Shown here: piece by piece, positions 42,211 to 50,287 of the stretch
Layout: each line of letters starts with the position of its first letter
Position numbering within the stretch: the first letter of the stretch is position 1
From: Leifsonia sp. EB41
Lineage (GTDB): Bacteria > Actinomycetota > Actinomycetes > Actinomycetales > Microbacteriaceae
Assembly (NCBI RefSeq): GCF_041262565.1
Contig: NZ_JBGCCJ010000001.1
Location: 3,224,001-3,288,000, forward strand
Length of the DNA: 64,000 nucleotides
Direction: 5' to 3'
Notes under the pieces: model-generated
Database searches by the model: none
The model's input: only the letters and a program-made list of their open reading frames with translations
Told to the model about the DNA's origin: nothing
Program-made: the position numbers and the translations under genes

Positions 42211-42384
42211 TCAGGCGCGCCCAGTCTTCTGCTGTTGCGTTCCGCGCAAGATCGCGTCACGCTGCGACTCGTAGCGACGTGCGTCTTCGGCTTTAACGCC
42301 CGTGCGACGACCTTCTGAGGACTTGATAACGAACGCTGAGTAGCCGCCCTCTTGTGCGTGCTTGTGCTGGTTCGCCTTAGCCAT
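42211..42384 (-). CDS. Small basic hypothetical protein
   Basis: A 57-residue basic protein from ATG 42384 (MAKANQHKHAQEGGYSAFV at its start, then AEDARRYESQRDAILRG). It has clean protein-like composition and a hydrophilic helix at the end. The ribosome site is weak. It stands alone between the two-helix membrane protein gene and the 42394-43731 gene, whose stop lies 9 bases upstream of its start; both are leftward and may be cotranscribed. Family not recognised. Confidence 0.5.
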   Translation of the reverse strand: MAKANQHKHAQEGGYSAFVIKSSEGRRTGVKAEDARRYESQRDAILRGTQQQKTGRA

Positions 42385-42393
42385 GCTCGTATG

Positions 42394-43731
42394 CTAGCCC
42401 TTCGCGCCGACTTTGAGCCGTACGAGTCCCGAGAACGTCAACACAAAGACCCCAGCCGACGCGATCAGCGCGATCCACCAAAACACAGTGTTAAAGATGT
42501 CCGGTGCTTTCATCACGAGCAATCCGCCGGCGATGACGAGAAGGATCGCTAGGCCGCCGGAGATAACGCGAAGTGGGAGAAGAAACCATCGAACAAATTC
42601 GCTCTCGAGTCCTCGCGCATTGAGCGCGATGAGAAGCGCCGGCACGAACAGGAGCAGAGTTGTAGCGGCATCGAGCCCGTCTCTGAGGTCTGTCTGGGCG
42701 GATGGCCAGAACAAGAAGATGCTGAAAAGGGCGCACATGGCTCCGGCGATCAGCGCTGTGCGACCGAGTGGGCCAGCTTCATCGAGCGCAAAGCGGACGA
42801 TAGCTGGGCCTGCGGGCCTGTGTACATGGTCGTAATGGGCATGCACGTGGCCGACAGGTGTTCGATCGGTATCGAGCGGGTAGTATCCATTCTTGTCGGG
42901 AGGCATCTCGATTCGAGAGCAGAGCAGCCCGTCGGGTGCGTTCACTTCTAGGTGGTAGCTGCCGACGTATTCAACTGCGAATAGGTTGACCAAGAGTCGG
43001 ATGGACTTGTGTCCGGTGCCCGCCCGGAGGCGTGTCCAGAACGCTACTGGCCACCGCCTCCACCACGGTGTGTCCAGAGAGGCGATTCCTGCCTCCCAGT
43101 GCGAGCTGTATTTGAGAACGGTACGAATCCCGCTGGCGCTAGCAGGAAGCACCGCTGCGAGGATGAAGTTGCTCGCTAAATCCAGGAAGATTCCGGCTGC
43201 CAGAACGTCAAGCTCAAGTTCCTCGATGAGGCTACGAGCAAGCTTTCTCGCCTCCTCTTCGGAGCCGCTCACGACGAGTCGAATGCTGTGCCAGTACTTT
43301 GCCGCCGCGTCTTCTCCATGCTGAAACTGAACCAAGAACGCGAGCGCAGATGCGGCCAAATCCGCATTCTCGGATGTACTCAGCACCGGCAGGGCGCGGC
43401 CGCTGTCGTCGCAGACGTCAAGATCCCTCAGTACTCGTTTGCTCATCAGCGTCAGCGGAACGTAGATCGAGCTCGCACTACCGCTCAGATCTTTCGTCCA
43501 GACCAGTGTTGGCGGGGTGCAATCAAGCGACACACGCCGACGACCGCGCTTTCCGGCGAACAACGAAACCGATTCGACCTTGCGGTGAATCCATTCGGGA
43601 AAATTGATGAGCGCGAGAACGAGCGAAGCGCCACGATCGAAGGTCTCGGCCGGAATTGCATCAAGCGCCGGCTCTTGGCCTGGGTCGTGGGCGTTCGCAT
43701 CAGTGCGCTCTTCCGTCACAACGACGATCAT
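42394..43731 (-). CDS. Conserved membrane protein with four C-terminal helices
   Basis: A 445-residue protein. The N-terminal 300 residues are soluble, with a segment IYVPLTLMSKRVLRDLDVCD, then GRALPVLSTSENADLAA, seen in a group of actinobacterial membrane proteins of unknown function, and YHLEVNAPDGLLCSRIEMP further on. Four hydrophobic helices follow (about residues 325-440). ATG 43731 (MIVVVTEERTDA) is a guess: the ribosome site is weak and the frame is open upstream. Because it lies between the NTPase pair and other element genes it may be part of the same accessory island, but 335 bases separate it from the HEPN-NTPase gene. Confidence 0.6.
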   Translation of the reverse strand: MIVVVTEERTDANAHDPGQEPALDAIPAETFDRGASLVLALINFPEWIHRKVESVSLFAGKRGRRRVSLDCTPPTLVWTKDLSGSASSIYVPLTLMSKRVLRDLDVCDDSGRALPVLSTSENADLAASALAFLVQFQHGEDAAAKYWHSIRLVVSGSEEEARKLARSLIEELELDVLAAGIFLDLASNFILAAVLPASASGIRTVLKYSSHWEAGIASLDTPWWRRWPVAFWTRLRAGTGHKSIRLLVNLFAVEYVGSYHLEVNAPDGLLCSRIEMPPDKNGYYPLDTDRTPVGHVHAHYDHVHRPAGPAIVRFALDEAGPLGRTALIAGAMCALFSIFLFWPSAQTDLRDGLDAATTLLLFVPALLIALNARGLESEFVRWFLLPLRVISGGLAILLVIAGGLLVMKAPDIFNTVFWWIALIASAGVFVLTFSGLVRLKVGAKG

Positions 43732-44066
43732 GGCACCGGGACGAAAAAATGTCTGGATAGCGGCGGCCCGAAGCTTTGGCCCGCGGGCTGAGTCCAATCT
43801 CCTGGTTGACCCCGCATTTACCCCGCACATTGAGGCCAAACCAGAGCAGATCGTAATCGAGTCTGCGCAATTCAAAACCGCAGAAATCAAGCAAAACTAG
43901 TTGCACGCAACCATAGACGATCTATCGGAACCTAATCGTGGTTTGGGGGTCAGGGCACCATCAACGTCAACAGCTGGTCCCCGATGTCGGACCGGTTCGC
44001 GCTCGTCGCGTATCCGCGGTAGTACTCCGGCGACGTCGAGCTGCTCTGAACTCACAGCTCCAAACC
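43732..44066. other. Gap of 335 bases, no gene recognised
   Basis: Short frames on both strands exist but none has a ribosome site or protein-like composition. The stretch lies downstream of the HEPN-NTPase gene and upstream of the membrane protein gene, so a terminator and promoter are expected; no clear hairpin was found by eye. Confidence 0.4.
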
Positions 44067-45422
44067 TCAGAGCGCAGAATTGAGCCGCGAGTTCTCGTAT
44101 TGAGAGATCTTTGCGAGGATCTCTTCGGCGAATAGGCGACACTGGGCCCGTTCAGCCTCGCCCAGTACTTCCGGGCGGCCGTGGGCGAGGGGGGCACGAT
44201 ACTGAGACAGCCCAGTCATTACGTTCCGCCAGTGCGCCTTATCGTGCGAGCTGAAGACGGGAACGAATAAGGCCCACTCCACCTGCATGATCTGCCAAAG
44301 ATCTCCAGGGTACGTATAAGAGAGCCACGGGGCCTGCCGGGAAAACATCTTCGCGTCGCGGGCTTGCTTTGCGGTCGCCTCTGAGAGAGCGGTTTGGACG
44401 GCGGAATTCTTCTTCGCAACTACGCTGGCCCAGTCCTCCCCATACGCCTCGTTGAGTGTGTTGTCGAGGAGGCCTCTCAGGCGTACCTCGGCATGTCCCA
44501 AGACTCCCCAGGGATTCATGTTCCAGGTCCGGTGTCTCAGAGCAGCGCGGAAGTGCTGGTGCTCGGAGAACGAAACAGAACCATCCGCCAGGGCACCTGA
44601 CGCAGGCACGATGCCCAGCAATTCAAGCTCTTGCCGCTCAAAGAGAAGGTCGTCCACGATCGGCCCAAGCACATACTGTGCTGCCGCGTCGATAAGCCGC
44701 AGGTCCGCGAGATGATCTACCACGCGCGACGCAATTCTGGCTCGCTCCATGTCGCTCGAGAGATCGGGAGAGATATCTGGCCGCGTCGTGAGCCAATACT
44801 TCGCTAGCGCAGGATGCCCGCCTGACCACTTTAGACAGTCGACTTTCTCTTCGTGGGTCAAGCCGCTCGTGCCCGGGCCCAGATCCTCGAGATCATCGAT
44901 CTCAAGGCTGCCGAGATACTCGGTGTAGCACACACTCGCGAGGGTCGAGATGCCGGAGACCTTGGTTTCGATGGACTGCAATGATCGACGGGAGATCATC
45001 AGAGCAGTGCAATGAACAGACTCCGGGCGGTGGACTAGTTCGCGGAACAGGAGCAAGAAATCGAGGGCATCCTCAAACTGAAGCACACGATCGAACTGAT
45101 CTAGAAGGAAGATGACATGTCGATCCGAAGATGTGAGATAAGTTTGGACGCCCCGCCAAGCGTGTCGGATAGACGCGGAGGCATCCTTAGCGGGATCGCC
45201 CGTGCACTTTAACCCAACGAGCAACTCTGTAAAGACTTCCTTGCCGGACGAAGTTGTTGAGAGGTCGACCCTGATGACGGCCTGGTCAGAGCTATCTAGG
45301 AGACCTTTCACTCGGTCACCGATCCACGATTTTCCGGAGCCGGGGCTCCCGTGTACGGCGACGTTTGCAGGAGCCGTAAGCAGGGCGCGCACTCGCTCGG
45401 GGAGGTTACTTCTACCAGTCAT
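44067..45422 (-). CDS. P-loop NTPase with C-terminal HEPN-like domain
   Basis: A 451-residue protein. A STAND/AAA-like NTPase domain opens it, with Walker A GSPGSGKS at 25-32 and Walker B VIFLLDQFD at 103-111; a middle region has SGGHPALAKYW, typical of NACHT/STAND helical domains. The last 80 residues are helical and contain RAPLAH, an R-x4-H motif at R409 and H414, in the context WRNVMTGLSQYRAPLAHG, which is the signature of HEPN domains, many of which are ribonucleases. The ATG overlaps the stop of the partner NTPase gene (ATGA). The predicted role is an effector that cuts RNA when the partner senses a trigger; that is inference. Confidence 0.7.
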   Translation of the reverse strand: MTGRSNLPERVRALLTAPANVAVHGSPGSGKSWIGDRVKGLLDSSDQAVIRVDLSTTSSGKEVFTELLVGLKCTGDPAKDASASIRHAWRGVQTYLTSSDRHVIFLLDQFDRVLQFEDALDFLLLFRELVHRPESVHCTALMISRRSLQSIETKVSGISTLASVCYTEYLGSLEIDDLEDLGPGTSGLTHEEKVDCLKWSGGHPALAKYWLTTRPDISPDLSSDMERARIASRVVDHLADLRLIDAAAQYVLGPIVDDLLFERQELELLGIVPASGALADGSVSFSEHQHFRAALRHRTWNMNPWGVLGHAEVRLRGLLDNTLNEAYGEDWASVVAKKNSAVQTALSEATAKQARDAKMFSRQAPWLSYTYPGDLWQIMQVEWALFVPVFSSHDKAHWRNVMTGLSQYRAPLAHGRPEVLGEAERAQCRLFAEEILAKISQYENSRLNSAL

Positions 45423-47602
45423 CGCTGATACCTCCGCAGGTAGTCGGCGTAGAGCAGGACACGGATGAATACCCCGTTTTCGTTTTGCTGAAGGACCCCA
45501 CGAAGCAGAAGGTCATCGAGTGCCTCACTTTGCCTTGAGTCCAGCTGGAGGTGGTCGATCGGGACGGGACTATTTTGGCTGCCGGACAAAGCCGAGACTC
45601 TCCGCAGTACGGTCAGCGAACGTTCGGTGCCATCAGGCTCTTCCTCGCCCTCGACTCCTGATATCAGGGTATGGGTGTTGTCGGCGGTTACGAGGCAGTC
45701 GAATTTGTGTGCCTCGATGCGGTCTCGGCCAGCAAGCAGGCTTTCGACTGCCTCCTCGACATCGCTTTGAGTGACCTCTGACCGCCTGTGTGAATTCACG
45801 AGGGTAATCACCCGGTCGCAGAGGATTTGAGTGAAGAAGGGGTGACCGCCGGTGTACGAGGCGATCGTACTGAGTGCGTAGCCTGTGTATCGGCTGTTGT
45901 TCTCGGACGTTCTAATTGGCAGATCCGCCAGGCTCTGAGCTTCGTCCATCGTGAGATAGTCGAGCTTTCGAGTTGACATCACGCTGAACTCGTTGGGGTA
46001 AGACTCAAGGAATCTGGGCATAGTGTCCTGGCCAATCAAGAGTGCCGAGAACAATCTCGATTCGAGCAATCCCTTGAGTTGGCGCATAAAGTCTTTCAGC
46101 TCGTTGTGCTCCGACGGGTCGATGCCGCGGCGTCTCAAGATCTCGTGTACGTATGTGAACTCGTCGACGACCACCACGAACGCGATACCGGTTGAGCCAG
46201 TCGATCGAAGCAGTGATCGTCCAGCCTCCAAGGCTCTCTGGAAGCTTCGCAGGGGGCGGCTCTCGATCGCTGCCGTATCGGGCCATCGGTCGAGGAGCAA
46301 CCGAGACGTCTCCGCCGGGAGAGCACGATCGATCTGGACGCGAAACTGGTCCAGAATCTCCTCAACGAAATCGATGGTCATGCTCCGACGATCGATGGTT
46401 CCCATTGACAGGGCTGCGACGATGGCCCTGTTTGCAAGCAAGCGCTGACTCACCTGCTCGAGGACGCTCGACTTTCCAGTGCGCTGCTGACCATATATCG
46501 CAAAGCAGGTCCCCCCTGGCGTCTTACCCAAATCACGCACTAGTTCGTGGACCAATGCGTCGCGGCCGAAGAACATCTCAGGCTTTGAAACAGGGAGACC
46601 GCCGGCATACGGGCGATATGGATTGGGTATCTCCGTGTGAGCTTCGTTGCCCTGAATGCTCAGCACAAGCGTCTGGCGCGTCGTTGTGCGGGTTTGACCG
46701 TCAGGCGTTCCATATCTGAGGTGCGCGTCCACGCGGATGTCAGCTCGCGCGCCCTGCTTGCGGTTGTCGCGGAGTCGCACCCTTACCGTTATGGTCTGGC
46801 CCCCGACAAGTCTCCGTATGGTTGGCAGCCGGCCGATAAGTCCGAGATTCCGATATTTATCGAGTACAAGCGTCACGTCGCTGAGTTCGGACGCGGACTG
46901 ATCGAGGGTTACCCTGACTGGCAGATCGAATTCGTGATCGTCCCCTCGCGTGACATTCACTCGATCCCGGGTGATGATGAGCGGCGGGTGAACGGCCTTG
47001 GTAGCGATCCGTTGCCAGTGTTCTTCGTGTTCCGCAACCAGCTTGTCCAGTGCATTTTGAAGTGCGATGGTGAGCTTGTTGGATGAAGAGGAATATGATC
47101 TGGCGTTTGCTTCGCGGATTGCGTCGGCCGCGCGTTTCTGCGGGGCGCTTGCGCTCACGTGGTCATCGTAAGCCAATTGCTTTTCAACCATCGTCGCAAC
47201 TTTGAGGACGGCTTCCGTGCGTCGTCTGTTTAGTGTTGACGAAACTTCGCTTAGGGCAGCTTCGAGTTCTACTCGCAGCAATTTCGCACGTGCAACGGAC
47301 CGCGGTTCAGTGGCTAGTGCTTCGAGAGTGCGGTTAATCGCACGCCCGATGTCCGCTTGTGTCCGTCGGTCGCCTTCCTGGGGCCGAAGCGCCGATGGCA
47401 CGAGCTCGTTCGCCTTTTCTGCGGGGCTGATGCTCACCAAAGCATTGAGAGGAACCACAATTTCGCGGCCGTCAAGCATCAGTAGGTGGACCTCGGCTTC
47501 GTTGAAGCTCGTTACCTTCGCTCTAACACGATATGTCGAGCGCACCCCAGACAACTCGAACTCGGCATGTAGCCCCGACGTCAAGTACTGGTGGCCTATC
47601 AA
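45419..47602 (-). CDS. Large multidomain NTPase, predicted sensor partner
   Basis: A 727-residue protein with, in order: a small SH3/Tudor-like beta domain (about 10-58), a helical coiled-coil region (80-200), an immunoglobulin-like beta-sandwich (205-320), and an ORC/STAND-type ATPase (325-610) introduced by FFGRD at 344-348, with Walker A GQQRTGKS at 371-378 and Walker B FVVVVDEF at 475-482, followed by a winged-helix-like tail. It starts at TTG 47602, with AAAGGAG five bases upstream. Its stop overlaps the HEPN-NTPase start, so the products are made together and probably interact. The N-terminal modules look like ligand-sensing or scaffold domains. No named defence family could be assigned. 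Confidence 0.7.
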   Translation of the reverse strand: MIGHQYLTSGLHAEFELSGVRSTYRVRAKVTSFNEAEVHLLMLDGREIVVPLNALVSISPAEKANELVPSALRPQEGDRRTQADIGRAINRTLEALATEPRSVARAKLLRVELEAALSEVSSTLNRRRTEAVLKVATMVEKQLAYDDHVSASAPQKRAADAIREANARSYSSSSNKLTIALQNALDKLVAEHEEHWQRIATKAVHPPLIITRDRVNVTRGDDHEFDLPVRVTLDQSASELSDVTLVLDKYRNLGLIGRLPTIRRLVGGQTITVRVRLRDNRKQGARADIRVDAHLRYGTPDGQTRTTTRQTLVLSIQGNEAHTEIPNPYRPYAGGLPVSKPEMFFGRDALVHELVRDLGKTPGGTCFAIYGQQRTGKSSVLEQVSQRLLANRAIVAALSMGTIDRRSMTIDFVEEILDQFRVQIDRALPAETSRLLLDRWPDTAAIESRPLRSFQRALEAGRSLLRSTGSTGIAFVVVVDEFTYVHEILRRRGIDPSEHNELKDFMRQLKGLLESRLFSALLIGQDTMPRFLESYPNEFSVMSTRKLDYLTMDEAQSLADLPIRTSENNSRYTGYALSTIASYTGGHPFFTQILCDRVITLVNSHRRSEVTQSDVEEAVESLLAGRDRIEAHKFDCLVTADNTHTLISGVEGEEEPDGTERSLTVLRRVSALSGSQNSPVPIDHLQLDSRQSEALDDLLLRGVLQQNENGVFIRVLLYADYLRRYQR

Positions 47603-47628
47603 ACTGTCTCCTTTGCCCCGGAGGAGTA

Positions 47629-47733
47629 ATGGACACTCCGTCAGAGCATTCGCGTTCCCTCAAGCTTGGACGTACCGCTGAGGCCTGGCAGGCCAAGGCG
47701 GTGCATGCCGGTTACCTATGCCGCTCGAGATAG
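47629..47733 (+). CDS. Possible 34-residue peptide divergent from the NTPase gene
   Basis: ATG 47629 follows GGAGGAG closely and opens a 34-codon frame (MDTPSEHSRSLKLGRTAEAW at its start). The ribosome site suggests translation. The peptide is basic and unrecognised. It begins 27 bases from the TTG of the divergent NTPase gene and could be a small gene or only a chance frame in the promoter region. Confidence 0.3.
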   Translation: MDTPSEHSRSLKLGRTAEAWQAKAVHAGYLCRSR

Positions 47734-47843
47734 CGATCTATAAGGCATGTTCATGCTTTCAGAAATGAGACAGACTCTTCTAACCCCCCAAATGGTTACT
47801 TCCTATCAACTAAGCCCCATGCGTCGAGGTGAGATTCCTCGCC

Positions 47844-48521
47844 TCACGTCGGATAACTCTCCTCAAAAGCTCGATCAGCGTCCGCCGAGATGGACTCCAG
47901 GGTCGAAATTGCGGTCGGATCTGCCGTGCCATCTGTGAGAAACACGGCGATCGCGTCCATCGCATCGCGAAGCACGCTGCGTTGTGCTGCCATTCCATCC
48001 TCGACTTCGCCGACCTGGACCAGGATCCATGTGTGATCAATCACACGAATGCTGAGATCTGCGAGACGCCTGAGATCACGGTTGGGCACCAATCGAAGTT
48101 GGTAATTGATCTTCTGAGTGAGGTCTTGGTTGTACGCGTAGGTGTCGTGGGTGCGCTGCCGCTGTGCACCGAATGCAGCTTCAAGTTCCGCAAATGCCAG
48201 AAGCAGCGACTTTGCCTGATCCATGGCTTCACGACGCTGCGCATCTGCTCTGGCCCGAGCCGCTGAAGACTCATCCGTGAACTGATCACGCCTCCACCGC
48301 GAATCCCGCAAGCGTTCAGCTCGTTTTTCCTCTTCCTGCCGCACCTTTGCGGCCAGGGCTTGCTCTTCCCTGCGGATACCGTCTTCGCGCTTTGCTCGCA
48401 CAAACGCAATGACCGCTGCGACAATGCCTGCCACGATTGCTCCAACAATGCCGCTGAAGAGTTCGACCACGTTCGTGACGCTATCGGAGATTGGTCTCCC
48501 GGCGTTGAACTGCCGCCCCAC
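47844..48521 (-). CDS. Single-pass membrane protein with long coiled coil
   Basis: A 225-residue protein with one N-terminal transmembrane helix (residues about 19-42, ELFSGIVGAIVAGIVAAVIAF) followed by a charged coiled coil of about 60 residues (KREDGIRREEQALAAKVRQ onwards) and a helical C-terminal domain. GTG 48521 has no strong ribosome site; it is the first start in the frame that includes the whole helix. It lies between the NTPase pair and the integrase gene. Function unknown; such proteins occur beside mobile-element defence and phage-exclusion genes. Confidence 0.6.
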   Translation of the reverse strand: MGRQFNAGRPISDSVTNVVELFSGIVGAIVAGIVAAVIAFVRAKREDGIRREEQALAAKVRQEEEKRAERLRDSRWRRDQFTDESSAARARADAQRREAMDQAKSLLLAFAELEAAFGAQRQRTHDTYAYNQDLTQKINYQLRLVPNRDLRRLADLSIRVIDHTWILVQVGEVEDGMAAQRSVLRDAMDAIAVFLTDGTADPTAISTLESISADADRAFEESYPT

Positions 48522-48640
48522 TAGATTTCAAGCGAGTTGCGGCGGGATTTGGCCAACTCGACCTGCCCAATTGACTCAAACGCCTCCATTCGCGCGCCAA
48601 CTCGCGGCTCCTTCCGGAACGTGTAAGTGAGGAGGTCATC

Positions 48641-49828
48641 ATGGGGACTGTCACGCCATACGAAACGAGCGCGGGTCGACGCTGGCGCGTCCGCTATCGG
48701 ACGCCAGAGCACCGCCAGACCGACAAGCGAGGCTTTAAGACCAAGCGAGACGCTGAGCTTTATCTTGCCAACGTGGAGATCTCGAAAGCGGCCGGCTCAT
48801 TTGTCGATCCTCAAGCGGCACGGATCACGGTGGGGGAGCTCGCGCCAAGCTGGCTGGCGAACAAGCGTCAGGCGATGAAGCCTTCAAGCTTTCATTCGAT
48901 CGAGACGTCGTGGCGCGTCTACGTCGAGCCACGGTGGACATCCGTCGCTGTAGGCTCCATCCGACCAAGCGCCGTTGCCCAGTGGATTCGCGAATTGGGC
49001 GAAGGCTCCGCCATTGCGAGTCCTCGTGCCGCGTGGACGGCCGACGCGTCGCGGCCGCGCTCTGCAACGGTTGTTCTTCGTGCGCTCGGGATCCTCGCCG
49101 GCATCCTCGATGTCGCGCTGAAGGACGGCCGCATCGCCAAGAACGTCGCCCGGGGTGCAGATGGTTCGCCACGCAAGCACTCGAACAAGCGCCGCAGGTA
49201 CCTCAGCCACGAAGAGGTCATCAGCTTTGCGGCGGCCGCCGACACAGACATGCAGGCCACACTTCTGATGGTTCTCGCCTATTGTGGCCTCCGCTGGGCG
49301 GAGGCAACCGGCCTGCGTGTTCGTGACGTTTCGATGAAGCGACGTCGGCTGGAGATCAACCGCACCGCCACCGAGGTTGATGGCAACGTCGTCGAGGGCG
49401 TTCCCAAGTCGTGGGAGCGGCGCTCCGTCCCCTTTCCTGAATTTCTCTCCGAGCCCCTGGCGCGTCTCTGCGCAACGAAGGGACTCGACGACCTGGTCTT
49501 TGCCGACCGATACGGCGGCTTCCTCCGCCGTCCGAGCGCCAGCAAGAACAAGCGGTCGTGGTTCCTGACAGCGCTTGCCGGAGCCGGCCTCGAGCGCCTC
49601 ACCCCACACGACCTCCGCCACACCGCCGCGAGCTTGGCAGTCAGCTCAGGAGCCAACGTCAAAGCCGTCCAACGAATGCTCGGCCACAAGTCCGCCGCGA
49701 TGACCCTCGACACCTACGCCGACCTCTTCGATGACGACCTCGATGAGGTCGCGATGCGCCTCAATGAGGGAGGTCATCAGAAAAGTGTGGGCAAAGTGTG
49801 GGCACGAAGAGCCGAATCGGCTGGCTGA
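48641..49828 (+). CDS. int: Tyrosine recombinase (integrase) of the mobile element
   Basis: A 395-residue phage-type integrase. The N-terminal arm-binding and SAM-like domains (about 1-175) precede the catalytic domain, where all the active residues are visible: R218 (CGLRWAEATGL), K256, H323 and R326 (HDLRHTAAS), H349 (LGHKS) and Y359 (TYADLF). The gene reads towards and stops 69 bases before the 3' end of the tRNA-Ser gene on the opposite strand, the usual arrangement for elements that integrate into a tRNA 3' end. GAGGAGGT lies 5-6 bases before the ATG. Confidence 0.95.
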   Translation: MGTVTPYETSAGRRWRVRYRTPEHRQTDKRGFKTKRDAELYLANVEISKAAGSFVDPQAARITVGELAPSWLANKRQAMKPSSFHSIETSWRVYVEPRWTSVAVGSIRPSAVAQWIRELGEGSAIASPRAAWTADASRPRSATVVLRALGILAGILDVALKDGRIAKNVARGADGSPRKHSNKRRRYLSHEEVISFAAAADTDMQATLLMVLAYCGLRWAEATGLRVRDVSMKRRRLEINRTATEVDGNVVEGVPKSWERRSVPFPEFLSEPLARLCATKGLDDLVFADRYGGFLRRPSASKNKRSWFLTALAGAGLERLTPHDLRHTAASLAVSSGANVKAVQRMLGHKSAAMTLDTYADLFDDDLDEVAMRLNEGGHQKSVGKVWARRAESAG

Positions 49829-49838
49829 GGAAAGAGCA

Positions 49839-49880
49839 AAGGCCCCGACTTCCGCGTAATCACGCGGATCTCGGGGCCTT
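49839..49880. terminator. Bidirectional terminator between integrase and tRNA-Ser
   Basis: A 10-base outer stem (AAGGCCCCGA at 49839-49848, complement at 49871-49880) encloses a second stem CCGCG/CGCGG (49852-49856 and 49863-49867). Read from the tRNA side it is followed by TTTGCTCTTT. It can end the tRNA transcript and the integrase transcript. Confidence 0.75.
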
Positions 49881-49896
49881 CGACCATCTGGAAAAA

Positions 49897-49984
49897 TGGC
49901 GGAGAATGGGGGATTCGAACCCCCGAGGGCTTGCACCCAACACGCTTTCCAAGCGTGCGCCATAGGCCACTAGGCGAATTCTCC
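49897..49984 (-). tRNA. serT: tRNA-Ser (anticodon GGA), CCA encoded; probable attachment site
   Basis: The minus strand reads GGAGAATTCGCCTAGTGG at the 5' end and closes with the matching ATTCTCC, discriminator G and an encoded CCA. The long variable arm and the anticodon loop CTTGGAAAG (anticodon at 49948-49950) identify a class II serine tRNA. The T arm GGTTCGAATCCCCC is intact. The 3' end faces the integrase gene, so the last 15-50 bases are the probable attachment-site core. No second copy of this end is present in the window. Confidence 0.95.
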
Positions 49985-50085
49985 TGGGTCGCCACCACCC
50001 TGCGGGCGACGGCTCACAATATCTTAGCGGACGCCGGAGGCCCCGCTGTGCACGGCCTCCCAGTCGGACCCGCTACACTGGTTCG

Positions 50086-50175
50086 CGGCTCCCCACGTGG
50101 CGCCATCCAGGCCAACTCCCCCAGGGCGGAAACGCAGCAAGGGTAACCGGGCTCTGGCGGGTGCGTGGGGGGTCT
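50086..50175 (+). ncRNA. ffs: Signal recognition particle RNA, small bacterial type
   Basis: The stretch contains the conserved SRP domain IV with GGCGGAAACGCAGCAAGGG, flanked by the pairing arms CCCCACG (50091-50097) and CGTGGGG (50164-50170), and ends in a T run (50174-50178) serving as a terminator. It would assemble with Ffh to target membrane proteins. A likely -10 box TACACT is at 50074-50079. Position between tRNA-Ser and dnaX is common in actinobacteria. Exact ends are approximate. Confidence 0.92.
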
Positions 50176-50287
50176 TTTTCGTGTTCAGGCACCCGTCACA
50201 CGCGCCGCGTAGAGTGTGGGCAGCACAGCAGCTGACCACTTGTTCTACGCTTTGTAGAATGACACTCCGACGAGTCGAGGTGCGGGT

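Noticed and set aside
1-49800. Second copy of the tRNA-Ser 3' end (left attachment site)
   Set aside because: I looked for the T-arm/acceptor sequence containing GGATTCGAACCCCC. Only short chance matches such as ATTCGAAC near 753 and 15477 were seen, so no left attachment site is claimed.
1-49800. Type IV secretion or coupling-protein genes expected with a MobF relaxase
   Set aside because: No VirB4-, VirD4/TraG- or VirB6-like product was recognised in any frame; they may lie left of the window.
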